From assembly GCF_009674485.1 (NCBI RefSeq), contig NZ_WKJJ01000001.1, positions 1 through 64,000 of the forward strand: a DNA stretch of 64,000 nucleotides, read 5' to 3'. The DNA comes from Pseudoduganella rivuli (GTDB lineage: Bacteria > Pseudomonadota > Gammaproteobacteria > Burkholderiales > Burkholderiaceae_D). Made by a program: the position numbers and the translations under genes. Of this stretch, positions 8,013 through 16,637 are shown piece by piece (position 1 is the stretch's first letter; each line of letters begins with the position of its first letter). Under the pieces are notes generated by a model that saw nothing but the letters and a program-made list of their open reading frames with translations, did not search any database and was not told the origin of the DNA.

Positions 8013-8864
8013 ATGAAAACCGTGCAACTGTCATCCGGCCGTACCGTGCCGTCCCTGGGACTGGGGACGTGGAACATGGGTGAGAACGACGCCCACCACC
8101 AGCGCGAAGTGCGCGCCCTGCAACTGGGGCTGGACCTGGGCATGAACTTGATCGACACGGCGGAAATGTATGGCGATGGCGGCGCGGAGGAAGTGGTGGG
8201 CGACGCCATTGCCGGCCGGCGCGGCAGCGTTTACCTGGTCAGCAAGGTCTATCCGCACAATGCGACATTCAAGGGCGTGCAGGCCGCCTGCGAGCGCAGC
8301 CTGAAGCGTTTGAAGACGGATTACCTGGATTGCTACCTGCTGCACTGGCGCGGTTCCGTGCCGCTGGCGGAAACCCTCGATGGTTTTAAGGCGCTGAAAC
8401 AGGCGGGCAAGATCCGCGATTACGGCGTGTCGAATTTCGACCTGGACGACATGGAAGAAGCGCGTTCGCTCGATGGCGGCGACGGCATCGTCACCAACCA
8501 GGTGTTATATAACCTGACGCGGCGCGGCATCGAATGGAATCTGTTGCCGTGGTCGCAGCAGCACAATATTCCCGTGATGGCGTATTCGCCGCTGGAATCG
8601 TCGACGCCGGGCGAACAGCGTGTCTTGCTGGGTAACCGCAGCCTGCTCGCGGTGGCGGAACGGCACTCCGCCACCCCGGCGCAAATCGCGCTGGCATGGC
8701 TGCTGCGGCAAGACCAGGTGATCGTGATTCCGAAATCGTCCAACCCGGACCATGTGCAATTGAACCGCAAGGCGGCGGACATTATCCTGACGGCGGACGA
8801 CCTGGCCGAGCTGGATAAAGGTTTTCCCCGACCGCGCAAAGGCACGCCGCTGGATATGAGGTGA
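8013..8864 (+). CDS. Aldo/keto reductase
   Basis: The 283-residue TIM-barrel oxidoreductase has the expected catalytic tetrad Asp48, Tyr53, Lys78 and His111, in the contexts IDTAEMYG, LVSKVYP and LLHWRG. The C-terminal IPKSSNPDHVQ segment binds the NADPH phosphate. It should reduce aldehydes or ketones with NADPH in the cytoplasm; the natural substrate is unknown. The ATG at 8013 follows GGAG. It is divergent from the iron-uptake operon and convergent with the LysR gene. Its stop codon lies inside an 11-base tandem duplication at 8862-8883. Confidence 0.93.
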   Translation: MKTVQLSSGRTVPSLGLGTWNMGENDAHHQREVRALQLGLDLGMNLIDTAEMYGDGGAEEVVGDAIAGRRGSVYLVSKVYPHNATFKGVQAACERSLKRLKTDYLDCYLLHWRGSVPLAETLDGFKALKQAGKIRDYGVSNFDLDDMEEARSLDGGDGIVTNQVLYNLTRRGIEWNLLPWSQQHNIPVMAYSPLESSTPGEQRVLLGNRSLLAVAERHSATPAQIALAWLLRQDQVIVIPKSSNPDHVQLNRKAADIILTADDLAELDKGFPRPRKGTPLDMR

Positions 8865-8888
8865 TTCGGCGCTGATTCGGCGTTGGTT

Positions 8889-9812
8889 TTATATGGCGGG
8901 ACAGCCGCCGCCCTTATCCTTGCAATGGCAGGCAATCACGGAGCGGATAATTTGCACCAGCTGGCAGGCTGCAGGTCCCGGGCGCTCCGTATTGGCAATA
9001 ATCAGCGACAGCGTGAGTTTGCGCTTTTGCCCGGTGCGCAAAGGCAGCGCCTTTAATTCGCCCCGTTCCAGTTCCCCTGCGATCTTGTGCGTGGCCATCC
9101 ACGCATAACCCAGCCCCGCCTTCACCATTTCACTGCGGGTGGCGGGACTGGTCACGGTCCAGCGCTGCGTGGAATTGAGCCAGCCATAATCGCGGGGATT
9201 GAGCACGCCCGCATCGCGCACCACGATATGTAAATGCCGGTTCAAATCGTCTTCATTGAGCGGACGCCCCAATCCGTGTAACGGATGATCAGGATGGGCG
9301 ACGGCAACGAATTCAATATCGAGCAAAGCGTCGCCTAAAAAACCCGCAGGCACATAATTGGCAATGACGATATCGGCGCGCTTTTCACGCAACACGTCTT
9401 CCGATTCCGACAGGATGGTTTCCGCCAGGTTGACCAGGGTATGCCGGGCCAGTGGTTCGAATTCGCGCAGGATACGCACCAGTAATTCGGAAGGAAACAG
9501 GCTGTCGACGGCAAAACGCAATTCGGATTCCCAGCCGTCATTCAGGCTGCGGGCAAATTCTTCCAGCTGGAACGCATCGTCCAATAACCTGCGGGCCCGT
9601 TGCAGCAGCGCTTCGCCATTTTTCGTCAGCCTGGCGCGGCGGCCATCGATTTCCAGCAATTCCACGCCCAGTTGTTCCTGCAGGCGCGCCACCATGTAAC
9701 TGACGGACGACTGGCTGCGGTGCAGCGCGTCGGCCGCCTGCGCATAACCGCCGCAATCGACAATGGCTTGCAGCACCTGCCATTGTTCGAGCGTACTGCG
9801 GGGGATTTTCAT
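8889..9812 (-). CDS. LysR-type transcriptional regulator
   Basis: The 307-residue protein has an N-terminal winged HTH (about residues 5-65, GGYAQAADALHRSQSSVSYMVARLQEQ split across helices 2-3) and a periplasmic-binding-like effector domain to about residue 290. The tail HCKDKGGGCPAI carries two cysteines. Its ATG overlaps the stop codon of the upstream adenylate cyclase gene by 4 bases (ATGA), so it should be translationally coupled to the cyclase. That is unusual for a LysR gene, which normally stands divergent from its target. Its target is unknown. Confidence 0.9.
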   Translation of the reverse strand: MKIPRSTLEQWQVLQAIVDCGGYAQAADALHRSQSSVSYMVARLQEQLGVELLEIDGRRARLTKNGEALLQRARRLLDDAFQLEEFARSLNDGWESELRFAVDSLFPSELLVRILREFEPLARHTLVNLAETILSESEDVLREKRADIVIANYVPAGFLGDALLDIEFVAVAHPDHPLHGLGRPLNEDDLNRHLHIVVRDAGVLNPRDYGWLNSTQRWTVTSPATRSEMVKAGLGYAWMATHKIAGELERGELKALPLRTGQKRKLTLSLIIANTERPGPAACQLVQIIRSVIACHCKDKGGGCPAI

Positions 9813-12142
9813 TTACTTTGCATGATATAGACGCCATCCCAGTCTTCCGGCGGCGGATTCGCCTCCAGCCGGTCGCAGCGGTCGATATACATGGACGCCG
9901 CTTTATCGTCGGGATTTAACGCCAGCACTTCCTGGAACGACTGGCGCGCCGCCGCCCATTTCTGCTTGCGGTAATTGATGACGCCATTACGGAACAAGCC
10001 CATCGCGTCGATCAGGTGCGGATAGGTGTCCTCGGTGTGGAAATCCATCACTTCGTAAATCGACACGGGTTTGGTTTTACCTTGCACCACGACGATATCG
10101 AGTTCGCGCACGCGGTACGTGCCGCGCAGCGCGCGGTACGTGAATTCGCTGATCAGGATGTGCGCGCCATATTGCTTGCAGGCCGATTCCAGCCGCGCGG
10201 CCAGGTTCACGCCATCGCCAATGATGGTGTAGTCCATGCGCTTCTTGGATCCGATATTGCCCGACACCACGGAATCGGAATTCAAGCCGATACCGATATC
10301 GAGCGGCAGCTTGCCGTCGCGGATGCGCGGCAGGTTCCAGGCCCGCAGTTCGCGCATCATGGCAATGGCGGTGCGCACGGCGCGGTCCGGGTCGTCCTCG
10401 TGCGGCACCGGAATGCCGAACGCCGCCATGATGGCGTCGCCGATGAATTTGTCCAGCATGCCCTCTTCGCGCTGGATGCAATCGACCATCATCGTGAAGT
10501 ATTCGTTGAGCAGCGCCACCGTTCCCTGCGCGCCCAGCTGCTCCGTGATGGTGGTGAATTTGCGCACGTCGGAAAACAGCACGGTCGCCGTGACGTTTTT
10601 ACCGCCCAGCATTTCGGCCCCGTTGGCCACCATCTGGTCCGCGATGTTCGGGTCCATGTAGCGCGACATGGTGGCCTTCAGGCGCTTCTCGCCGGAGATA
10701 TCGTCCAGCATCAGCATCCAGCCGATGCGCTTCTTTTCCACCGACAGCAGCGGCTGCACGGAAAAGTTCACGGAAATGGTTTCGTCACCCACGATCAGCG
10801 GCGCGTCCATCATGTGGCCCGCCGACTGGTTTTCCTCGACTTGCCGCAGTTTATCCACCACCCAGGTATTCGGCCCGGTGAAGAATTCGTTGGCGGAGCG
10901 GCCCAGCATGGTGGCGGCGTCGGCGCGCAGGATCGACAGGCCGGCGGCATTGCACGTGACGATTTTTTCCTGGCCGTCCAGCGTGATCACGCCGTTCGAC
11001 ATGGATTCCAGCATCGCCTCGTTGTAATTCTTCATTTGCTGGACGTCGGCAAACAGCTTGGCGTTTTCCAGCGCGATGGAAATCTGCGCCGTGAACGCCC
11101 GCAGCCGCGATTCGTCTTCGCTGGTGAACGGGCCGCCCCGCTTGTTCAACACCTGCGTCACGCCAATGGTCTTGCCGTTCTTGTTGACGATGGGGACGCA
11201 CAGGATCGAACGGGTGAAGTAGCCGGTGCGCTTGTCGAACGCGGGGTTGAAGCGCAAGTCGGCATAAGCGTACGGGATATTGATGGTTTTGCCGGACGTG
11301 AAGACGGCGCCCGCGATACCGGCCGAATTCGGCAGCCGGATCTGCATCGATTCCAGCCCCTGCCCAACTTCGGACCACAATTCGTTGGTCTTTTCATCGT
11401 TGAGGAACAAGGTCGAACGCTCGGCGTTCAGCAGGCGCGTGGCTTCGCCCATCACGCGCTGCAGCAGCGACCCGAGCTTGATGTCGGCCGTCACTTCCGA
11501 CACCACGTCGATGAATTCCATTTCCTGGCGCCGCACTTTCTTCATGCTTTCCAGGAAGCGCGCGCTTTGCAGCGCCAGCGTGCCTTGCGTGGTCAGCGCT
11601 TCCAGCAATTGCAGGTCGTTGCGCGTGAACTTGCCCTTGCGCTTGTTCAGCGTTTGCGACACGCCGATGATCTCGCCCTTGAAGGTGCGGATCGGCACGC
11701 ACAGGATGTTGCGGGTCACGAAACCCGTTTGTTCGTCAATCGCGCGGTTGAAGCGGCCGTCGGCGTACGCATCGGCGATCATCAGCGGTTCGCCGGTGGT
11801 GAACACGTGGCCGGCAATACCGGACGTGTTCAAAAAGCGGATTTCACGCTGGGTTTCGCCCTGCGCGATGCGCGAAAACAGCTCGCCCGTTTCCGCGTCG
11901 TTGAGGAACAGCGTGCCCCGTTCCGCGCCCAGTTCTTCCGTCGTGACTTCCACCAGCGCCGTGAGGATTTCATCGAGCGTATCGAAGGCCGCCATGCGGC
12001 GCGATACTTCCAGCAACAGTTCCACCTGGCGCAGGCGGCGCGTTGTCGCGCCGGCCCTGGCGGCGGCGCTGCCCGCACTGGCGGGCGCGCTGTCAGGTTT
12101 TTTCATGCGCGGCTCGAGCGCGCTCTTGTCCATAAAGTTCAT
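9809..12142 (-). CDS. Tandem-GAF, PAS, class III adenylate cyclase (CyaB type)
   Basis: The 777-residue soluble protein has GAF-1 (about 40-200), GAF-2 (about 218-365), PAS (about 375-490), a class III cyclase domain (about 515-705) and a helical TPR-like tail. Metal-binding Asp525 (FSD) and Asp569 (IGDA), purine-selecting Lys565 and Asp637, and transition-state Asn646 and Arg650 are all present, so it should make cAMP from ATP. GAF-2 has a full NKxnFx3DE motif (Asn333, Lys334, Phe339, Asp343, Glu344), the hallmark of cyclic-nucleotide-binding GAF domains; GAF-1 has a partial one. The layout is that of cyanobacterial CyaB1/CyaB2, where the GAF pair gives feedback by cAMP. It is the middle gene of a three-gene operon. 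Confidence 0.92.
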   Translation of the reverse strand: MNFMDKSALEPRMKKPDSAPASAGSAAARAGATTRRLRQVELLLEVSRRMAAFDTLDEILTALVEVTTEELGAERGTLFLNDAETGELFSRIAQGETQREIRFLNTSGIAGHVFTTGEPLMIADAYADGRFNRAIDEQTGFVTRNILCVPIRTFKGEIIGVSQTLNKRKGKFTRNDLQLLEALTTQGTLALQSARFLESMKKVRRQEMEFIDVVSEVTADIKLGSLLQRVMGEATRLLNAERSTLFLNDEKTNELWSEVGQGLESMQIRLPNSAGIAGAVFTSGKTINIPYAYADLRFNPAFDKRTGYFTRSILCVPIVNKNGKTIGVTQVLNKRGGPFTSEDESRLRAFTAQISIALENAKLFADVQQMKNYNEAMLESMSNGVITLDGQEKIVTCNAAGLSILRADAATMLGRSANEFFTGPNTWVVDKLRQVEENQSAGHMMDAPLIVGDETISVNFSVQPLLSVEKKRIGWMLMLDDISGEKRLKATMSRYMDPNIADQMVANGAEMLGGKNVTATVLFSDVRKFTTITEQLGAQGTVALLNEYFTMMVDCIQREEGMLDKFIGDAIMAAFGIPVPHEDDPDRAVRTAIAMMRELRAWNLPRIRDGKLPLDIGIGLNSDSVVSGNIGSKKRMDYTIIGDGVNLAARLESACKQYGAHILISEFTYRALRGTYRVRELDIVVVQGKTKPVSIYEVMDFHTEDTYPHLIDAMGLFRNGVINYRKQKWAAARQSFQEVLALNPDDKAASMYIDRCDRLEANPPPEDWDGVYIMQSK

Positions 12143-12150
12143 GCGGTCGA

Positions 12151-12606
12151 CTATGCTTGCCTTGCTTCCAGTACATCGCGCAACGCGCGGATGGTTTCAT
12201 GCAATTGCAACACTTCGCTGCGGTGGGCCGTGGCCGTTTGCTGCATGGCTTCGCCATGCTCGCGCGTGACCCGCTCCAGTTCCGACCGCAGCACCGCCAC
12301 TGTCTCGCGCAACTGCGTAATTTCCGCCTGCGCTCCGGCCGTCGCGGACTTCAACGCCGCTTCCCGCTCCGCGCGCGATTGCTCCAGCGCGTCGCGCAAG
12401 GTCATCACGGTGGCGCGCACCTGCTGTACTTCATTGTGCGACGTGGCCAGCGCATCCTGCACTTGCCGTGCACGCTCGTGGTGCGCCAACTCCAACTCGG
12501 AACGCAATTCCATGATGGTCCGCTGCAACATGCGCACTTCCGACAGCGCCAGGTGCAGCGCATCGGGTTCCTCTGGTGCCGTGAGTAAATTAGCGTTCTT
12601 TGTCAT
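12151..12606 (-). CDS. Coiled-coil protein with 36-residue repeats
   Basis: The 151-residue, almost wholly helical protein matches no family I recognise. After a 22-residue leader it consists of tandem repeats of exactly 36 residues at 23-58, 59-94 and 95-130, then a partial fourth at 131-151. Each repeat begins E-V/I-x-x-L/V-x-x-T-V/I and continues L-R-S/D-x-L-E. Thirty-six residues are ten alpha-helical turns, so every repeat should show the same face. There is no signal peptide or membrane segment. It lies 8 bases upstream of the adenylate cyclase gene in the same operon, suggesting a scaffold or partner for it. Confidence 0.8.
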   Translation of the reverse strand: MTKNANLLTAPEEPDALHLALSEVRMLQRTIMELRSELELAHHERARQVQDALATSHNEVQQVRATVMTLRDALEQSRAEREAALKSATAGAQAEITQLRETVAVLRSELERVTREHGEAMQQTATAHRSEVLQLHETIRALRDVLEARQA

Positions 12607-12694
12607 GCATCAATCATACCATTCAGGCATGACCGAGTCATGGCCCCGCCCGCTGGCCATTCACGTCCAGCAAAGCAGATGCTTTTGCAATTTT

Positions 12695-12723
12695 TTTCCA
12701 CAGACCAAACACGCCGTTATAAT
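12695..12723 (+). promoter_or_regulatory. psd: Putative sigma-70 promoter of psd
   Basis: TTTCCA and a perfect TATAAT (12718-12723) are separated by 17 bases. The expected transcript start near 12730 lies 27 bases ahead of the GTG chosen for psd, and this supports that start over in-frame codons further upstream. Confidence 0.6.
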
Positions 12724-12756
12724 GCGTATTCATCTATATTGATAGGTAGCATAACT

Positions 12757-13602
12757 GTGTCCGACCGCCTTGCTGTATTACCGCAATATCTGCTGCCCAA
12801 AGGGGCGCTGACCAACTTTGCCGGCCGCGTTGCCGGTGCCAAAGGCGGCGCCATGACCACGCGCCTGATCCGCTGGTTTGTTGGCAAATATGACGTCAAC
12901 ATGGCCGAGGCGGCCAATCCGGACATCGCGAGTTATCACAGTTTTAATGAATTCTTTACGCGCGCGCTGAAGCCCGGCGCCCGTCCGCTGGCCAAGGCGG
13001 ACTTCATCTGTCCCGTGGATGGCCGCATCAGCCAGTTCGGCCCCATCGACGACGACCAGATTTTCCAGGCCAAGGGCCACCGTTTTTCCACCACGGCGCT
13101 GGTGGGCGGCGATGCCGCGCTGGCCGCGAAATTCCGCCACGGCAGCTTCGCCAACCTGTACCTGAGCCCGCGCGATTACCACCGCATCCACATGCCGTGC
13201 GACGGCCGCCTGACGCGCATGATTTATGTGCCCGGCTCGCTGTTCTCCGTGAATCCCACCACGGCGCGCGGCATCCCCGGCCTGTTTGCCCGCAACGAGC
13301 GCGTGGTGTGCGTGTTCGACACGGCCAACGGCCCGTTCGTGCTGGTGCTGGTGGGCGCGACCATCGTCGGCAGCATGGCCACCGTGTGGCATGGCGTTGT
13401 GAATCCGCCACGCCATGCCGACGTCAAGGAATGGACTTACGACGACCAGCACATCGTGCTGAAAAAAGGCGATGAACTGGGCCGCTTCCTGCTTGGTTCC
13501 ACCGTCGTCATGCTGTTCCCGAAAGACCAGTTGCACTTCAACGACGCCTGGCAACCCGCCGGCCCGGTGCGGCTGGGCGAGACCATGGCCAACCTTCGCT
13601 AA
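12757..13602 (+). CDS. psd: Phosphatidylserine decarboxylase proenzyme
   Basis: Psd converts phosphatidylserine to phosphatidylethanolamine at the inner membrane. The 281-residue proenzyme carries the self-cleavage motif LGST, with cleavage expected between Gly247 and Ser248 to make the beta chain and the pyruvoyl alpha chain. The charge-relay Asp (CPVDGR) and His (RDYHRIHMP) segments are present. I start it at the GTG at 12757 (SDRLAVLPQYLLPK) because in-frame codons upstream lie ahead of the predicted promoter and family members start here. No pssA gene is adjacent. dsbA follows after 33 bases and may share the transcript. Confidence 0.94.
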   Translation: MSDRLAVLPQYLLPKGALTNFAGRVAGAKGGAMTTRLIRWFVGKYDVNMAEAANPDIASYHSFNEFFTRALKPGARPLAKADFICPVDGRISQFGPIDDDQIFQAKGHRFSTTALVGGDAALAAKFRHGSFANLYLSPRDYHRIHMPCDGRLTRMIYVPGSLFSVNPTTARGIPGLFARNERVVCVFDTANGPFVLVLVGATIVGSMATVWHGVVNPPRHADVKEWTYDDQHIVLKKGDELGRFLLGSTVVMLFPKDQLHFNDAWQPAGPVRLGETMANLR

Positions 13603-13635
13603 TCCGTTCGTCAATCCGTTCGTTAAGGACTTCCT

Positions 13636-14304
13636 ATGCGTATGATCCGTGCCGCCATGATGGCGGCTGCCCTGCTGTCGGCCGGCCTGGCCATGGCATC
13701 GCCCACCGCACCGCGCAACGGCGCGGAATACACCACGCTGGCGTCGCCGATGCCGGTGGCGCCGGCCGGCAAGAAAGTCGAAGTCATCGAATTTTTCATG
13801 TACCACTGCCCCGCCTGCAATGCGCTGGAACCGGCGCTGGCCGCATGGGTGAAAAAACAGGGCGACGCCATCAACTTCCGCCGCATCCACATGCCGCACA
13901 TGCAGAATGATCCGGAAGCGCATTTGTTCCTGGCGCTGGAAGCGCTGCAACTGGATGTCGCCATGCACGACAAGGTGCTGCACACGTGGCACGTGGAACA
14001 CCAGCGCCTGCGCAGCGACGACGACAATATCGCGTGGGCTGTCAAGCAGGGGATCGACAAGCAGAAGTTCCTCGACGCGTACAACTCGTTCGGCGTCCAG
14101 ACCCGCCTGCGCAATCTCGACAAACTGCTCAGCAGCTACAACGTCGACAGCACGCCGACCCTGGTGGTCAACGGCCGCTACCTGACGTCGCCATCGATGG
14201 TGATGGAAAAGAACCCGGACGTGCCGCGCGCATCGCTGGACGCGGCCACGTTCCAGGTGGTCGATGCGCTGGTGCAGAAGGCGCAGCAGGAAATGGCGAA
14301 GTAG
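13636..14304 (+). CDS. dsbA: Thiol:disulfide interchange protein DsbA-like
   Basis: The 222-residue periplasmic oxidoreductase has a cleavable signal peptide (residues 1-21, ending AMA-SPT). The thioredoxin fold carries the active site Cys58-Pro-Ala-Cys61 in the context EFFMYHCPACNALEP. The cis-proline loop is STPTLVVNGRY. DsbA introduces disulfides into secreted proteins and is reoxidised by DsbB, which is not in this window. The dipeptide between the cysteines is Pro-Ala rather than the usual Pro-His, which should change the redox potential. It follows psd on the same strand, and the 78-base gap to the convergent phzF-like gene shows no strong terminator. Confidence 0.93.
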   Translation: MRMIRAAMMAAALLSAGLAMASPTAPRNGAEYTTLASPMPVAPAGKKVEVIEFFMYHCPACNALEPALAAWVKKQGDAINFRRIHMPHMQNDPEAHLFLALEALQLDVAMHDKVLHTWHVEHQRLRSDDDNIAWAVKQGIDKQKFLDAYNSFGVQTRLRNLDKLLSSYNVDSTPTLVVNGRYLTSPSMVMEKNPDVPRASLDAATFQVVDALVQKAQQEMAK

Positions 14305-14382
14305 ACTGCCATCGCGGCCAACCACGCCCGGGACTTGCCGCGGCGTCGGCTGCGTTTCCAGCATGCACCCCGGATGCAAAAC

Positions 14383-15246
14383 TCATCCTGGCAACAGACC
14401 CGGCAACTCGGATATCGACACCGCGGTGCCGGTGACGACAATCCCGCCAGCAGCGGGAATATCAACCACAATCCGGCTCGGCCGTCCTATCGCTTCGCCC
14501 TGGCGTATAAGAATCGTCGCGGGCACGGAAACCAGACCGGCGTCCCGCAGGTATCCGCCAAGTGCGGCCGCCGCAGCGCCGGTAGCGGGGTCTTCGATGA
14601 CACCTCCGACCGGAAATGGATTTCGTGAATGGAAAACGTCAGGGCGCTCTTGCCACACGAGTTGCAGCGTAGTGATCCCTTCACGAAGCATCACCGCCTT
14701 GAGCCGGTCAAAGTCGTATTCCAGCGCGGCCAGCCTCCCCTTGTCGGAAACAGCCAGCACCAGGTGCCAGGCGCCGGCAAAGGCCATGGCGGGCGGGATC
14801 GCCCGGTTCAGTTCACTTGATTCCCAGCCCAGCAACGACAACACTTCGCGGACGAGCGCATCGGGCGCGGGCTTATATGCCGGCTTGACCGAGGTCAGCG
14901 AGGCTTCACGCAAGCCGTCCCGTGACCGGACGGTCACCGGCACATCGCCAACGGTGGTCTCCAGCGTATAGATTCCATCTCCGGCGGTGTCGCCGAGAGC
15001 GACGCCAGTGGCGATAGTGGCATGGCCGCAAAATGGCACTTCCCTCTCGGGACTGAAGTACCGGATGGTGCGCGTCGTGCCCCGGCATGGCGCCACGAAC
15101 GCGGTTTCCGAATAACCGACTTCCGCCGCGATTCGCTGCATGACATCGCTGGCTGGCAGCGTTTCCCCGATCCAAACGCCGGCAGGGTTGCCGCCGTCAG
15201 GCGTTTTGGAGAATGCCGACAACCGGTAAAGTGTTCCATTGTTCAT
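14383..15246 (-). CDS. PhzF family isomerase/epimerase
   Basis: The 287-residue protein has the two-fold diaminopimelate-epimerase-like fold of the PhzF family. Family segments are visible: GNPAGV near 19-24, GYSETAFV with the presumed catalytic Glu47, FCGHATIATG near 72-81, and EDPATGAAAAALGGYL near 205-220. No other phenazine genes are nearby, so phenazine synthesis is not implied. Most such stand-alone genes are of unknown substrate. A small DUF gene lies 38 bases upstream on the same strand and could be co-transcribed. Confidence 0.92.
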   Translation of the reverse strand: MNNGTLYRLSAFSKTPDGGNPAGVWIGETLPASDVMQRIAAEVGYSETAFVAPCRGTTRTIRYFSPEREVPFCGHATIATGVALGDTAGDGIYTLETTVGDVPVTVRSRDGLREASLTSVKPAYKPAPDALVREVLSLLGWESSELNRAIPPAMAFAGAWHLVLAVSDKGRLAALEYDFDRLKAVMLREGITTLQLVWQERPDVFHSRNPFPVGGVIEDPATGAAAAALGGYLRDAGLVSVPATILIRQGEAIGRPSRIVVDIPAAGGIVVTGTAVSISELPGLLPG

Positions 15247-15284
15247 GTGTGGTCCTGGATGAGTTTATTTTCAGCCGCCCCGCC

Positions 15285-15503
15285 TCAGGGAAGCTGCGTG
15301 ACGGAATGGTTGCGCGGCGTGGCGTGTTCATGAAACAGGTCGGCCAGGTATTCCAGCAAATCGGCTTCCGCGATATCGCCCGGGACAATGAAATCCGCAG
15401 GCCGCCGCTTGCCGTCCGGCCCCGGATAAAACGCTTCCCATGCGCCGGCGCTGCCACGGATCAGCACCAGTTTGCCAAATACATTAAATCGGTATTCCGC
15501 CAT
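15285..15503 (-). CDS. Small conserved protein, possibly DUF7661 family
   Basis: This is a 72-residue acidic protein with no membrane segment or signal peptide. The pattern FNVFGKLVLIRGSAGAWEAFY, then KRRPA-x-FIVP, then LLEYLADLFHEHATP resembles small conserved hypothetical proteins that I associate with DUF7661. That assignment is from memory and tentative. It lies just upstream of the PhzF-like gene in the same direction, and the upstream 92 bases separate it from the LysR gene end. No function is known. Confidence 0.7.
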   Translation of the reverse strand: MAEYRFNVFGKLVLIRGSAGAWEAFYPGPDGKRRPADFIVPGDIAEADLLEYLADLFHEHATPRNHSVTQLP

Positions 15504-15595
15504 CGGCGCCTCTCTTGCATAACTCCATCAAAACATCGCCGCCGTCGGTGCCAGTCATGCCCGGGATATCGCTGACCAATGCCTGCCGGATCACC

Positions 15596-16507
15596 TCACT
15601 CGCCAATTTTTTCTCCACTTTCATTCATCGATTCCAGCATATCCAGAAATGCCCGCGTCTTGGCCGGCATCAGCCGGCGCCCCGGGAACACGGCCCATCC
15701 CGTGACGGCCGGTATGCACCATTCCGGCAGGATGCGCACCAGCTCACCGCTTTGCAGGAATTTGCGGGCAAACAATTCCGTGCCCAGCGCAATGCCGGCG
15801 CCGGCGCACGCCATCCGCACCAGCAATTCCGGCGAATTCGCCATCATACGCACCGGCAGTTCGCGTTGCCATTCAGTCTTCCCCCGGTGCAGCGTCCAGC
15901 GCGTCATGCCGTTGTGCGCCTTCGGCAAGCTCAGCAAATCATGTTTGAATAAATCGTCCGGATGTTCCGGCAAGCCATGCACTGCCGTGTATGACGGCGC
16001 CGCATACAAGCCGATACGGCTGATGGCGACGGGCCGCGCGGCCAGGGTCGAATCGTCCGGCAAGGCGCCCATGCGGATCGCCAGATCGAAATTTTCCGCC
16101 ACCAGGTCGACACGCCGGGGTGACAAGTCCAGTTCCAGTGAAATCGCCGGATATTGCTGCAGGAAGCGCGCCAGCACCCGGTCCATCGCGTAATTGGCGA
16201 AGTCGCCCGGCATCGACACGCGCAGCAAGCCGCTGGGCGCCTGTTGCCGGTGCTGTGCCAGCGCGCCGGCCGCTTCGGTTTCTTCGGCCACCTTGCGCGC
16301 ATGATCCAGCAGGCTGGCGCCGAATTCCGTCAGCACCAGCTTGCGCGTCGTGCGCTGCAACAGCCGCTCGCCCAGCACGCCTTCCAGCAGCGACAGGCGG
16401 CGCGAGACGGTGGATTTCGGCAATTGCAGCCGGTCGGCCGCCAGGCTGATGCTGCCGCATTCGACGATGCGGGCAAACAGCAGTAAATCGTTGGGATCGA
16501 TCGCCAT
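15596..16507 (-). CDS. LysR-type transcriptional regulator (divergent from azoR)
   Basis: The 303-residue LysR protein has an N-terminal HTH ([20 protein letters not shown] region, residues about 17-38) and an effector domain to about residue 295. It belongs to the CrgA/AaeR-like branch that often regulates a neighbouring quinone or azo reductase. It is divergent from the azoreductase/pirin genes, with a LysR-type box in the 130-base gap. It therefore very likely controls azoR and itself, perhaps in response to quinones or thiol-reactive compounds; that is inference from layout. Confidence 0.92.
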   Translation of the reverse strand: MAIDPNDLLLFARIVECGSISLAADRLQLPKSTVSRRLSLLEGVLGERLLQRTTRKLVLTEFGASLLDHARKVAEETEAAGALAQHRQQAPSGLLRVSMPGDFANYAMDRVLARFLQQYPAISLELDLSPRRVDLVAENFDLAIRMGALPDDSTLAARPVAISRIGLYAAPSYTAVHGLPEHPDDLFKHDLLSLPKAHNGMTRWTLHRGKTEWQRELPVRMMANSPELLVRMACAGAGIALGTELFARKFLQSGELVRILPEWCIPAVTGWAVFPGRRLMPAKTRAFLDMLESMNESGEKIGE

Positions 16508-16517
16508 CGCTCAATTG

Positions 16518-16530
16518 TTCCATTTATGGA
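16518..16530. promoter_or_regulatory. LysR-type T-N11-A operator
   Basis: The dyad TCCAT-TT-ATGGA sits inside a T-N11-A frame 11 bases upstream of the LysR start codon and about 108 bases upstream of azoR. Position and form fit an autoregulatory LysR binding site. Confidence 0.5.
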
Positions 16531-16637
16531 CGAATGTTATCCATTTTACCGTCTTTTTCTTCATTTTTGGAATTGGTAAAGTACACCCATCGCAGCAATC
16601 AATCGAACAATCACGAACCAACACCAAGGAGATCCAC

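Noticed and set aside
8862..8883. 11-base tandem duplication TGATTCGGCG(C/T) at the end of the aldo/keto reductase gene
   Set aside because: Only two units between convergent gene ends, with no sign of function beyond carrying the stop codon.
10016..12742. Long plus-strand open frame across the adenylate cyclase and coiled-coil genes
   Set aside because: It mirrors the codon pattern of the cyclase on the other strand and has no recognisable domain or ribosome-binding site.
12640..12756. In-frame N-terminal extension of Psd
   Set aside because: It lies upstream of and across the predicted promoter, and homologues begin at the SDRLAVLPQ residues.
14383..15246. Phenazine biosynthesis
   Set aside because: Only a PhzF-like isomerase is present. 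The family is widespread without phenazine clusters.
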